64,000 nt of DNA from Saccharothrix violaceirubra (GTDB taxonomy: Bacteria; Actinomycetota; Actinomycetes; Mycobacteriales; Pseudonocardiaceae). The stretch's first letter is position 1, and each line of letters opens with the position of its first letter. The stretch covers positions 4,030,001-4,094,000 of the forward strand of contig NZ_JACHJS010000001.1 in assembly GCF_014203755.1 (NCBI RefSeq), written 5' to 3'. Shown piece by piece: positions 16,631 through 24,383 of the stretch. The position numbers were made by a program, and so were the translations under genes. The notes beneath the pieces were generated by a model. That model searched no databases and was not told the DNA's origin. It saw only the letters and a program-made list of their open reading frames with translations.

Positions 16631-18191
16631 ACGCGTACACGTCGCCGTCGCCACTGCTGGTGGTCGCGTCGCCGTAGCCGAGGTAGACGGAATCGTCGTC
16701 CAACACCGGACGCGCGGCGCTGTACCGGTCGTTCGGCGGCGTGGTGACGATGTCGCGGCTCCAGCGGATCTCTCCGGTGTCCAGGCCCAGCACGGCCAGT
16801 CCGCGGCGGGTGCCGACGTAGAGCACGTCGCCGTCGACGGTGACCCGGTTGGTCAAGTCGGCGTCCACGTCCTGCTGCCACAGCACCTTCCCGGTCGACG
16901 CCTCCAGGCAGTGCAGCGTGCCGCGCAGGTCGGGCACGAGCAGCCGGCCCCGGGCGACCGTCGGCCCCACCTGGATCAGGGTGTCGAAGTCGTGCGTCCA
17001 CAGCGGTTCGCCGTCGCGCGCGCCGACCGTGCGCACCTGGCCGCCCTTGCCCGCGCGCGGGTCGCCGCCGACCGTGTAGTGCAGGCGGTCGTCGTCGACG
17101 GCGAGGCCCGGGACGGCGGTCGGGGCCGGCCGCGACCACCGTGCCTCGCCGCTCTCGGCCAGCACGAGCACGCCGTCGGTCAGCGTGGCGACGTAGACCG
17201 CGTCGAGGGCGACCGCGATCTCGTCGACCTGCGCGGTGAGCCGGGCGGCGTGGCCCGGCTTCCCGGTGAGCCGGTCGACCGCGTAGAGCCACCCCGAGGC
17301 CGTGCCCAGGTAGACCCGGCCGTCGCGGGCCGGGCACTGCGTCCACGGCCAGCCCTCGGTGTCCAGCGTCCACCGCACCTCGCCGTCGGCGTCGAGCGCG
17401 GTGAGCCGGCCCCGGTCCTGCCCGGCGGTCACGGCCACGAGCACCAGCCCTTCGACCACGGAACACCGCAGGACCATTTCGCCTTTCATGTCGGCCCGCC
17501 ACCGCTGCGCGCCGTCGGCGGCGTTCAAGGCGACCACGCTGCCGTCGTCGAGCGCCAGGTACACGTTGCCGCTGTCGACCAGCGGATTGCACGCCGAGGT
17601 GAAATGCCGGTGCCACCGCTGCGTCCCGGGACCGGTCGACGACCACCGACCCGCCGCGTAGACCCCGCCCGCCGCCGCGACCAGCCCAAGCCCGTAACCG
17701 AGCACCCGTCGTCGGGGAAAGCGGTGTGCGGCGGCTTCGACGGACGTGCCGAGCTTCTCCAGCAACAGCCGCACGACCGCGTCCGTGCCGAGTCGGCGGT
17801 GGTCGAGGTAGGCGACGGTGGGCCGGAGTCCGGGCAGCGCGGTGTCGTCCAGCCGCAGGGGCAGCACGGAATCCGCGCGGTCGGGACCGAACAGGGCGCC
17901 CGCGAGCGCGGACCGGAACTCCTCCCGCGCCCACACGCTCTCGACGTAGTGCCGGGAGACCAGGACGACGCAGTAGCGCGACTCCCGCCCGTAGATCCGC
18001 TCCAGCACGACGGGCAACTCCGTGCCCCACAGCTCGGCCTGGCGTGCCTGGTCGTAGAAGACGCGGTGGCCGAGCGCGGTCAGGCGCCCGGCGATCTCCT
18101 CGGCGACCGCGCGGTCCGCGCTCGCGTAGGACAACGCCACGTCGTACCGGACCTCGTCCACCGCGTCATGATTCCCACGCAGGCGTCCCAC
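16620..18191 (-). CDS. TIR - transmembrane - PQQ beta-propeller receptor-like protein
   Basis: A 523-residue single-pass protein. Residues ~14-145 form a TIR domain: YDVALSYASADRAVAEEI (box 1-like), GHRVFYDQ, and a Trp87-x3-Glu91 element (VWAREEF) matching the position of the NADase Glu in catalytic TIRs. Residues ~163-181 are a hydrophobic TM helix after RRR, implying cytoplasmic TIR and an exported C-terminus. Residues ~185-523 are PQQ/quinoprotein-like beta-propeller blades (VYLALDDGSVVALNAADG, VYLGTASGWLYAVDRLTGK, VLYVGTRRGLAVLGLDTGE). The layout mirrors kinase-TM-PQQ sensors with TIR in place of the kinase. GTG 18191 is the longest start; GTG eleven codons in is possible. It follows two co-directional genes with a 20-base gap. 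Confidence 0.87.
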   Translation of the reverse strand: MGRLRGNHDAVDEVRYDVALSYASADRAVAEEIAGRLTALGHRVFYDQARQAELWGTELPVVLERIYGRESRYCVVLVSRHYVESVWAREEFRSALAGALFGPDRADSVLPLRLDDTALPGLRPTVAYLDHRRLGTDAVVRLLLEKLGTSVEAAAHRFPRRRVLGYGLGLVAAAGGVYAAGRWSSTGPGTQRWHRHFTSACNPLVDSGNVYLALDDGSVVALNAADGAQRWRADMKGEMVLRCSVVEGLVLVAVTAGQDRGRLTALDADGEVRWTLDTEGWPWTQCPARDGRVYLGTASGWLYAVDRLTGKPGHAARLTAQVDEIAVALDAVYVATLTDGVLVLAESGEARWSRPAPTAVPGLAVDDDRLHYTVGGDPRAGKGGQVRTVGARDGEPLWTHDFDTLIQVGPTVARGRLLVPDLRGTLHCLEASTGKVLWQQDVDADLTNRVTVDGDVLYVGTRRGLAVLGLDTGEIRWSRDIVTTPPNDRYSAARPVLDDDSVYLGYGDATTSSGDGDVYAFSR

Positions 18192-18211
18192 CCACGAGCA
18201 CCGTCACCCGT

Positions 18212-18775
18212 TCAGCCGAACTCCAGCCTCGGTACGGCCGACGACGCGCGGGCGGCGGCGTAGAGGCGTTCCACGTCGGCCCGGTTCGGCACGGTCACCG
18301 CGAACACGGGAACGGACCGTCGGGTCACCTTTCCCCGGTACACGGCGAAGATCCCGGTGCGCGGGTCGTAGCCGACGGAGTCCGCCTGGTTCCACCCGAC
18401 TTCGAGGACCTGACGGCGCAGCATGCCGACGAACACGAACAGCAGACGTTGGTTCGTGCATGTGAGCACGCCGCGTCCTTCGCCTTGTGCGGCGGCCAGG
18501 GCGACCACCCGTTCCTCGGGCCGCAGGTACTCGGCGAGCAGGCCGATCTCCTTCATCGCGCCGATCAGCGTGCCCCTCGCCTCGTCCACGGCGCGGGCGA
18601 TGTCGGCACGCGGCGCCGGCTGCGGGGGTGCGACCGGCTGTGCCGCCGGTTGTGGGCGGGCGGGTTGTTCTCGCACGGCCGTGTAGAACGTCCACCCCTG
18701 GCCGTCCCAGTAGCGCACGAGGGTGTCGTCGAGCGGGTCGGGCAGCCAGGCGGCGGGACGGGTCACGTCACTCAC
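18212..18775 (-). CDS. DUF2510 and PH-like domain protein
   Basis: A 187-residue protein. The N-terminus carries the DUF2510 motif (AAWLPDPLDDTLVRYWDGQGW), a short module common in actinobacterial membrane or secretion-associated proteins. A Pro/Gln-rich linker and a helix follow. A C-terminal bacterial PH-like domain ends it: GVLTCTNQRLLFVFVG, WNQADSVGYDPRTGIFAVYR and VPNRADVERLYAAAR. PH-like domains of this kind suggest membrane or protein binding; no catalytic motif is seen. GTG at 18775 was chosen because the domain begins there and the start overlaps the stop of the upstream nuclease-like gene; a longer frame exists but is low-complexity. It sits between the DUF4041/T5orf172 gene and the TIR gene. 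Confidence 0.8.
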   Translation of the reverse strand: MSDVTRPAAWLPDPLDDTLVRYWDGQGWTFYTAVREQPARPQPAAQPVAPPQPAPRADIARAVDEARGTLIGAMKEIGLLAEYLRPEERVVALAAAQGEGRGVLTCTNQRLLFVFVGMLRRQVLEVGWNQADSVGYDPRTGIFAVYRGKVTRRSVPVFAVTVPNRADVERLYAAARASSAVPRLEFG

Positions 18776-20075
18776 CGCCGTCGTCGGACAGGTCGCCGTC
18801 GGCGTCGGGATCGGCGGGCAGGTGGGCGCCGGACGCCCGCCACTCGGCGGCCTCGGGCGTCTCCGTGTACTCCAGGACGGCGTCGTGGTCGAGCTCACCC
18901 AGCAGGGCGCGCACCTCGGCCGGAGTCGCCCGGAAGAACTCGCGACGCGGGTTGACCACGTTCACGCGCCGGTGGGCCAGTCGTCGGTGGAGTGCCGTCT
19001 CCAGGGCCACGGCGTCCTTGGAGAAGAACAGCGCGTGCGTGTCGAACCGAAACGGCACCGAGGCGTCGCCCAGTTCGCGCACCCGGTCCATCGGGTCCAG
19101 CCGCCGGGTCATGCCGATCTTGACCACGTCCGGACCGAACGCGCCGATGTTGGAGATCACGTAGACGTAGCCCATGCGGACGTTGGCGGCGCGCTCGTCG
19201 ACCCCGGAGATCGCGTCGTCGACGGCCGCCAGCTCCAGCCGGGCCTGGGCCAACGCCTCGGTGTCGCCCTTGGCCTCCAGCCGGGCCACCACGGACGCGC
19301 GGTGGGCGCGTTCCTTGGCCAGCCGGGCGCGTTCGCGTTCGATCTCCTTGGCGGCCTTGGCCTCCTCTCGCAGGCGGGCCCGTTCCTCGCGCGCGGCTTC
19401 CCGTTCGCTCTCGACCTTGACCAGGTGGTCGGTGGTGAGGTCGATCTCGTGCAGGCGCAGCCGGTGGTAGTCGGCCGAGACCGTGACCCGCATCAACGCG
19501 CCGAGCCGGCCGATGGTGTCCCGCGTGGTCGTGAGCCGGGTCTTGACCTTCTCCCTGGTGTGGGGTTTGACCGTGCGCACGGCGTTGTCGGCTTCGGCGT
19601 TGTAGGCCCGCAGCATGAGCTTCGCCATGTCGCGCCCGAGCTTGTCGCCGTCCTTGCGCGAACCGTTGACGGTCCAGTCGACCTGGCACGTCACGGCCTG
19701 ACCGCCCTTGGCCATGGCGTCGATCCGCTGCTTGAGCGCGGCGAGCGCGTCCTTGTAGGCCAGCGCGTCCTGGAGCGGGTGGGCGTACTCGTAGATGCCG
19801 ACTTCCTGGAGCAGCGCGGTCTCCCTCGTCTCCACGACGAGCGCGCGCAACGCGGCGGCTTCGGCTTCCGCACGCCGTTTCTCGGCGGCGAGCGCGGCCA
19901 CCTCCCCCTTGGTGCGCTCGACCGCCGACCGTAAGGCCCGCAGCTCGCCTTCGAGCACGGCGGCGTCCGTGCCGCGCAGGTGCCCGACCCACGCGCGCAG
20001 CTCGTTCACCGTCGCTTCGGCACCCGCCAAGCGCTGGTGCAACGCGGCTGCTTCCGCCGAGTCACGATTGAACAC
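18768..20075 (-). CDS. DUF4041 / T5orf172 (GIY-YIG-like) nuclease-like protein
   Basis: A 435-residue protein. Residues ~1-85 form a coiled coil. Residues ~100-260 match the DUF4041 region (ALLQEVGIYEYAHPLQDALA, then KLMLRAYNAEADNAV). A second charged coiled coil follows (~225-290). Residues ~300-385 form a T5orf172/MUG113 domain of the GIY-YIG nuclease superfamily: YVYVISNIG, VVKIGMTRR, RVRELG, and Glu in LETALHRRL as the likely metal ligand. Such proteins are frequent in phages and mobile DNA. GTG 20075 begins the frame after a GGGGG tract. Its 3' end overlaps the DUF2510 gene, and the TIR-PQQ gene follows, forming a plausible three-gene unit. Confidence 0.83.
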   Translation of the reverse strand: MFNRDSAEAAALHQRLAGAEATVNELRAWVGHLRGTDAAVLEGELRALRSAVERTKGEVAALAAEKRRAEAEAAALRALVVETRETALLQEVGIYEYAHPLQDALAYKDALAALKQRIDAMAKGGQAVTCQVDWTVNGSRKDGDKLGRDMAKLMLRAYNAEADNAVRTVKPHTREKVKTRLTTTRDTIGRLGALMRVTVSADYHRLRLHEIDLTTDHLVKVESEREAAREERARLREEAKAAKEIERERARLAKERAHRASVVARLEAKGDTEALAQARLELAAVDDAISGVDERAANVRMGYVYVISNIGAFGPDVVKIGMTRRLDPMDRVRELGDASVPFRFDTHALFFSKDAVALETALHRRLAHRRVNVVNPRREFFRATPAEVRALLGELDHDAVLEYTETPEAAEWRASGAHLPADPDADGDLSDDGGE

Positions 20076-20175
20076 CGAGCCCCCTGTGGTCTTTCCGGTT
20101 CCGTCACCGGACCGTCGTCCGAGATGATCACGACGTTAGCCGGCCGGAGTCGCCGGTGTCCGGAGATCCCGTTCC

Positions 20176-20241
20176 GAACGCACAACTCACAGTGTCTGAA
20201 CGCATAACTCGCGGTGTCTGAACGCACGACTCGCGTGGTGG
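20176..20241. repeat. Three tandem 22-base repeats in a divergent promoter region
   Basis: Units at 20176-20197, 20198-20219 and 20220-20241 share GAACGCA, then ACTCRC, then GTGTCT; the first two differ at three bases and the third diverges at its end. They lie between the start of the nuclease-like gene (20075) and DUF4253 (20303). Regular 22-base phasing, two helical turns, is compatible with cooperative protein binding. Confidence 0.8.
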
Positions 20242-20302
20242 GGTGGGAACGGCTCGGTCACTCGCGACCGGCGGGGGCGGTGCGTTGATTACCATCCGGC
20301 GC

Positions 20303-21154
20303 GTGAGCCTCGAACCGCTGCCCGAAGCCCTGCGCGGCCTGTTCGCCGCCGACCCCGCCGGACGAACGCTGTCGGTCCCCCTGCCGCCGGGGCGTACCGT
20401 CCTTTCCACCGAGGAGCGCGGTGACCGACCCGCGCTGTGGCTGGGGGACGGACCGGTGCCGGCCGGGCTGTGGGCGACGTTGCGCACCGAGCACCCGAAG
20501 TCGGGTCTGTGGCCGTTGTTGCTCGACGCCTTGGACGACGACCACGACGAGTACCGGCCCTGGGCCAACGGCGAGGTCGCGCCCGGCGCGGCGTCGGCGC
20601 CCGGGAACCACGACGCGGCAGCGCTGCTGGCCGACTGGTGGGCCGTGTACGCGGGTGAGCACGAGAACGACGACCTGCCCGTCGAGGAACTGCGGGCCAT
20701 CACCGCGCCTTTCGGCCTGGCCTGGCCCGGATTGGCGCCGGGACGCCCCCACCGCACGGACCCGGACCGCACCGCCGACGACCTGGCCGCGCAACTGCTC
20801 GCCGGCCACCCGTCGCTGCGGCTGGGCCTGGTGGCCGCCGACCGCGGCGCGGACGCGCTGGCCGCGGTCGGGTGGACCGGGCCGATCAACCACACCGAGG
20901 ACACGGCCGAGGTCTCGGCGGTCGTCCGGAGCTGGGAGGACCGCTTCGGGGCCCGGGTCGTCGGGGTCGGGTTCGACACGCTGCTGCTCAGCATCGCCAC
21001 GCCGCCCGCGACGACCGTCGAGGCGCTGGCCGTGGCCGCCGAGCACTTCGCGTTCTGCCCGGACAACGTCTGGGTGGGCGACGGCCCCCAGACCCTGGCC
21101 GCCTACGCGGAACGCCTGGTCGGCGACCACTCGTGGACGTTCTGGTGGGACTGA
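20303..21154 (+). CDS. DUF4253 domain protein
   Basis: Conserved actinobacterial protein with a C-terminal DUF4253 domain (residues ~180-283): RLGLVAADRGADALAAVGW, TAEVSAVVRSWEDRFGARVV, VGFDTLLLSIATPP and the end TLAAYAERLVGDHSWTFWWD. The N-terminal ~100 residues are variable with a LWLGDGPVPAGLWATLRTEH segment. No catalytic function is known for the family. The start is uncertain: GTG 20303 (VSLEPLPEALRGLFA) fits family starts, while an upstream TTG would add six residues. It stands alone and is followed by a frameshifted small gene on the other strand. Confidence 0.8.
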   Translation: MSLEPLPEALRGLFAADPAGRTLSVPLPPGRTVLSTEERGDRPALWLGDGPVPAGLWATLRTEHPKSGLWPLLLDALDDDHDEYRPWANGEVAPGAASAPGNHDAAALLADWWAVYAGEHENDDLPVEELRAITAPFGLAWPGLAPGRPHRTDPDRTADDLAAQLLAGHPSLRLGLVAADRGADALAAVGWTGPINHTEDTAEVSAVVRSWEDRFGARVVGVGFDTLLLSIATPPATTVEALAVAAEHFAFCPDNVWVGDGPQTLAAYAERLVGDHSWTFWWD

Positions 21155-21161
21155 CCCGGGT

Positions 21162-21420
21162 TCACGCGAAGTACTCGTCGCTCTCGTAGTAGTCGGCCTC
21201 TTCCGGACTCAGGAGGCGCCACAGGCCGGCGACGAGCGCGTCCCGGTTCGACCCACGTGGTCACCGACGCCGACCAGGACCCGGACACCGACTCCCGCCT
21301 CGGGCGCGACATCCAGGTCAGCCCGATCCGACCCTGCTCCCGGACGGCGTCGACGCCCGGGTCCGGGTCGAGGCACGTCAGCTCGCGGTCGGGTCTGATC
21401 CAGTCGTGACCGCAGTCCAT
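21162..21420 (-). pseudogene. Small hypothetical gene with a frameshift
   Basis: ATG at 21420 opens a frame reading MDCGHDWIRPDRELTCLDPD and onward to about 21255. The protein-like reading then continues in the +1 frame as RDALVAGLWRLLSPEEADYY and ends ESDEYFA with TGA at 21162. Both halves look natural (acidic C-terminus, no low-complexity), whereas the unshifted continuation is Arg/Pro-rich shadow sequence. The combined product would be ~85 residues of unknown function. A single-base indel near 21250-21256 explains the break; it could be real decay or a sequencing error. Confidence 0.6.
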
Positions 21421-21501
21421 GGGCCGCAACGTAGTCCCGCGAACACGCCGTCGGACACCGAAATTCGGCAACCGGCGAACCGGACGGGTCAAGATGGGGT
21501 C

Positions 21502-21930
21502 ATGAGCACTCCCACGTTCGACCCGCACGACCTGGTCGCGGAAGCGCGGCTCAGCGTCCTGGCCACGATCAAGGCGGACGGTCGCCCGCAGCTCTCCCCC
21601 GTCACCCACCACTACGACCGGGAGAACGGGGTCATCCTCGTCTCGATGACCGACGGCCGGGCCAAGACGCGCAACCTGCGCCGGGACCCGCGGGCCACGC
21701 TGGAGGTCACCAGCGCGGACGGCCGGTCCTGGGCCACCGTGGAGGGCGTCGCGACCCTCACCGGCCCCGGCACCGACCCGAACGGCCCCGAGGTCGAGGC
21801 ACTGGTGGCCTACTACCGGTCCGCCGCCGGCGAGCACCCGGACTGGGCCGAGTACCGGTCGGTCATGGTGTCGGACCGCCGGGTCCTCATGACCATGTCC
21901 GTCGACCACGTCTACGGTCGCCGGATCTGA
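21502..21930 (+). CDS. PPOX-class F420-dependent oxidoreductase
   Basis: A 142-residue split-barrel flavin/deazaflavin protein. The family pattern is clear: LVAEARLSVLATIKADGRPQ, PVTHHYDRENGVILVSMTDG, the basic AKTRNLRRDPRATLEVT, SWATVEGVATLTG and the end VMVSDRRVLMTMSVDHVYGR. Members reduce or bind small metabolites with F420H2, FMN or heme; the actinobacterial setting favours F420 but this is inference. ATG 21502 begins directly at the domain. It is convergent with the serine hydrolase at 21977 across a hairpin. Confidence 0.9.
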   Translation: MSTPTFDPHDLVAEARLSVLATIKADGRPQLSPVTHHYDRENGVILVSMTDGRAKTRNLRRDPRATLEVTSADGRSWATVEGVATLTGPGTDPNGPEVEALVAYYRSAAGEHPDWAEYRSVMVSDRRVLMTMSVDHVYGRRI

Positions 21931-21936
21931 GGTCGA

Positions 21937-21971
21937 CAGGGCGGCGGGCCGGGGAGCGGCCCACCGCCCTG
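21937..21971. terminator. Hairpin between convergent PPOX and serine hydrolase genes
   Basis: CAGGGCGGCGGG at 21937-21948 pairs with CCCACCGCCCTG at 21960-21971 with one mismatch, around an 11-base loop. It sits 7 bases after the PPOX stop and 6 bases before the convergent stop. Confidence 0.7.
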
Positions 21972-21976
21972 CCGGG

Positions 21977-23155
21977 TCACTTCGTGCCGCAGAGGGCGTG
22001 CTCGACGATGCCGAGCGAGATCTCCTTGGTCGGCAGCGTGCCGTCGGCCGGGATCGGAGAGTCGGTGTTGAGCGTCACGACCACGCTGCGGCTGCCGTCG
22101 TCGGTCACGCCGTTGCGGGTCATGAAACCGGGGATGTCGCCGCCGTGGCTCCAGGACCCGCCGCACGACGTGGGGTTCCACATCAGGCCCAGGCCGTAGC
22201 GCAGGCCGGGAATCCAGCCCTGGTACACGGTCGCGGGCACGGTCTTCTTCATCTCGGCCAACTGGGCGGGCTTGAGGATCTTGCCGCCGAGCAACGCCTG
22301 GAGGAAGCGGTTGCCGTCGTCCGTGGTGCCGATCATGTCACCGGCCGCGCCGCCCCACGACACCTTGGTCACCGTCACGTCGATCTGCGGGCCGAACGTC
22401 GGCTTCTCCGGCGTGCCGCCGTCGGGGAACCGCTGGTAGCCCTGGGCGTGCGGACCGGCGATGAACGGCGAATCCCCGGGCGAATAGGTGTCGTTCAGGC
22501 GCAACGGACGCAGGACGCGCGCGGTGACCTCCTGCTGCCAGGTCCGGCCGGTCGCCTTCTCGATGATCATCCCGGCGAGGGCGTAGCCGGTGTTCGAGTA
22601 GAGCCAGTTCGTGCCCGGCGCGAAGTCCGGCGCCGTCTTCACCGCCTCCCGCACCACCTGCTCGGCCGTGTACGAGCGGAACCGGTTGCGCTCGAACCCC
22701 TCGCGGGAACTGAGCCAGTCCAGGTCGCGGGTGTAGTTGTGCAGGCCGCTGGTGTGCTGCAGGAGCTGCCGGACGGTGATCTTCCGGCCGTCGTTGCCGT
22801 TGCCGCTCACCAGTCCGGGCAGCCAGCGCTCGACGGTGTCGTCCAGCGACAGGCGTCCCTCGCCGGCCAGCAGCAGCACGGTCGTGGCCACGTAGGTCTT
22901 GGTGAAGCTGCCGATCCGGAAGCGGGCATCCCACGGCACGGGTGTCTTGCGGGCCGTGTCCCCGTAGCCGGAACGCACCCGCACGTCGCCGCGCGGGGTG
23001 TCCAGTTCGACGAGCACGCCCGGTGCCCCGAGCGCGACCAGCGCGTCGGCGTCCTTCTGGAGCGTGCGGTGCTGGGACGACGTCGCCGAGGCCGTGCCGG
23101 CGGCCAGTCCGACGGCCACGCACAGCGCCGTCGCGGTCATCAGGATTCGTTTCAT
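21977..23155 (-). CDS. Secreted serine hydrolase, class C beta-lactamase / D-Ala-D-Ala carboxypeptidase fold
   Basis: A 392-residue exported penicillin-binding-like enzyme. A signal peptide (MKRILMTATALCVAVGLA..., cleavage after ATASA or so) is followed by the beta-lactamase fold. The nucleophile motif SxxK is SFTK (Ser83, Lys86), the second motif is YSN (Tyr186-Asn188) and the third HGG (His337). Such proteins act as D,D-peptidases on peptidoglycan, esterases or beta-lactamases; the sequence cannot separate these. The length is normal for soluble family members. It diverges from the histidine kinase gene, and a CTACC-N8-GGTAG inverted repeat lies between, so the two-component pair may control it. 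Confidence 0.88.
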   Translation of the reverse strand: MKRILMTATALCVAVGLAAGTASATSSQHRTLQKDADALVALGAPGVLVELDTPRGDVRVRSGYGDTARKTPVPWDARFRIGSFTKTYVATTVLLLAGEGRLSLDDTVERWLPGLVSGNGNDGRKITVRQLLQHTSGLHNYTRDLDWLSSREGFERNRFRSYTAEQVVREAVKTAPDFAPGTNWLYSNTGYALAGMIIEKATGRTWQQEVTARVLRPLRLNDTYSPGDSPFIAGPHAQGYQRFPDGGTPEKPTFGPQIDVTVTKVSWGGAAGDMIGTTDDGNRFLQALLGGKILKPAQLAEMKKTVPATVYQGWIPGLRYGLGLMWNPTSCGGSWSHGGDIPGFMTRNGVTDDGSRSVVVTLNTDSPIPADGTLPTKEISLGIVEHALCGTK

Positions 23156-23213
23156 GCCACCAAAACTACGGACGAACGGTGACCGGGTCGTCGCCCTGGG
23201 AAGGCATTTCCGA

Positions 23214-23231
23214 CTACCACCACAAGGGTAG
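23214..23231. promoter_or_regulatory. Inverted repeat in the hydrolase/histidine-kinase divergent region
   Basis: CTACC at 23214-23218 and GGTAG at 23227-23231 form an inverted repeat with an 8-base spacer. A related CCTAC/GTAGG repeat occurs at the end of the response-regulator gene (25083-25096). It is a candidate binding site for the NarL-type regulator. Confidence 0.35.
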
Positions 23232-23288
23232 GCGGCATCGTTCTTTCGTAAGGCGACACGGCCTCGGAACCGCGACTACCGTCGGCCG

Positions 23289-24383
23289 GTGCGATTCCAC
23301 TCGACCCTGGTGGACGTGTCCCTCGCGGGCGCGTTCGCCGCGCTGACCATCACGACGCTCGTCACCCGGGGCGTGACCGATCCGAAGGCGTACGTCCTCG
23401 CCGCGCTCGCCTCGTTGCCCTTGGCGCTGCGGCAACGCGCGCCCGTGCTGACCATGTGCGTGACGGTCGCCGCGTCGATGGCATTCGCGCTGGATACGGA
23501 GGGCCGGTTCCCGGACTGGGGCATCGCCATCCTGGTGTCGCTGTTCACCGTCGCCACGCTGCGCCCGCGTTGGGTCGCCGCGGCCATGTTCACGCTCGCG
23601 ACGCTGTCGACGGCCCTGATGTTCCTGTACCTGAGGGCGGTCCTGGTCGTACCCGAGGTGCTCCAGTCGAGCATGGTCCTGCTCGGCGCGTGGGCGTTGG
23701 GCGAGAGCACGCGTCGCTGGGGGCTGCGGATGGAGTCGTTGGCCGAACGGGCGGCGCGGGCCGCCGACGACGAGCGCGGGCGCATCGCCCGCGAGCTGCA
23801 CGACGTGGTCGCGCACCACATGTCCGTGGTGTCGCTCCAGGCCGGTGTCGCGCGGTACGTGCTGGACAGCGACCCGGACACCGCCCGGACCGCGATCACG
23901 ACCGTCGCCGACACCAGCCGCGAGGCGCTGTCCGAACTGCGCCGCCTGCTGGTCGTGCTGCGCATCGACGACCGGGGCGAGCTCGCGCCCCAGCCCGGCC
24001 TCGCCGACCTGGACCGCCTGGTCGACCGCACCCGGCAGGCCGGGGTGCCGGTGGCGGTCGAGGTGCTCGGCACGGCCCGCACGCTGCCGCCGGGCCAGGA
24101 CCTGTGCGCGTACCGGGTGACGCAGGAGGCGTTGACCAACGTGCTCAAGCACGGCGGGCGGGCGACCGCGCGGATCACGCTGGACTACCGCCGCGACGGC
24201 GTCCTCACGCTGCACGTCGTCAACGACGGTTCGCCGCCGCCACCACCGCCGCCCGGCCATACGCCGCACGGCATCCAGGGCATGCGCGAACGGGCCGGAC
24301 TGTACGGTGGCGTCGTGGAGGCGGGACCGGTCGAGGGCGGGTTCGGCGTGGTGCTGCGGCTGCCGACGGAGGGTTCCGGGTGA
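23289..24383 (+). CDS. NarL-family sensor histidine kinase (HisKA_3)
   Basis: Membrane sensor kinase of 364 residues. The N-terminal ~135 residues hold four to five TM helices with no large extracellular sensor, so it probably senses within the membrane. The HisKA_3 dimerisation segment contains the phospho-acceptor His171 in RIARELHDVVAHH. The HATPase_c domain shows the N-box (TQEALTNVLKHG) and a G-box (GIQGMRERAGLYGG). A run of seven prolines sits in the ATP lid where most homologues have Gly-rich sequence. GTG 23289 is the start. The stop overlaps the response-regulator start (GTGA), so they are translationally coupled. Confidence 0.92.
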   Translation: MRFHSTLVDVSLAGAFAALTITTLVTRGVTDPKAYVLAALASLPLALRQRAPVLTMCVTVAASMAFALDTEGRFPDWGIAILVSLFTVATLRPRWVAAAMFTLATLSTALMFLYLRAVLVVPEVLQSSMVLLGAWALGESTRRWGLRMESLAERAARAADDERGRIARELHDVVAHHMSVVSLQAGVARYVLDSDPDTARTAITTVADTSREALSELRRLLVVLRIDDRGELAPQPGLADLDRLVDRTRQAGVPVAVEVLGTARTLPPGQDLCAYRVTQEALTNVLKHGGRATARITLDYRRDGVLTLHVVNDGSPPPPPPPGHTPHGIQGMRERAGLYGGVVEAGPVEGGFGVVLRLPTEGSG

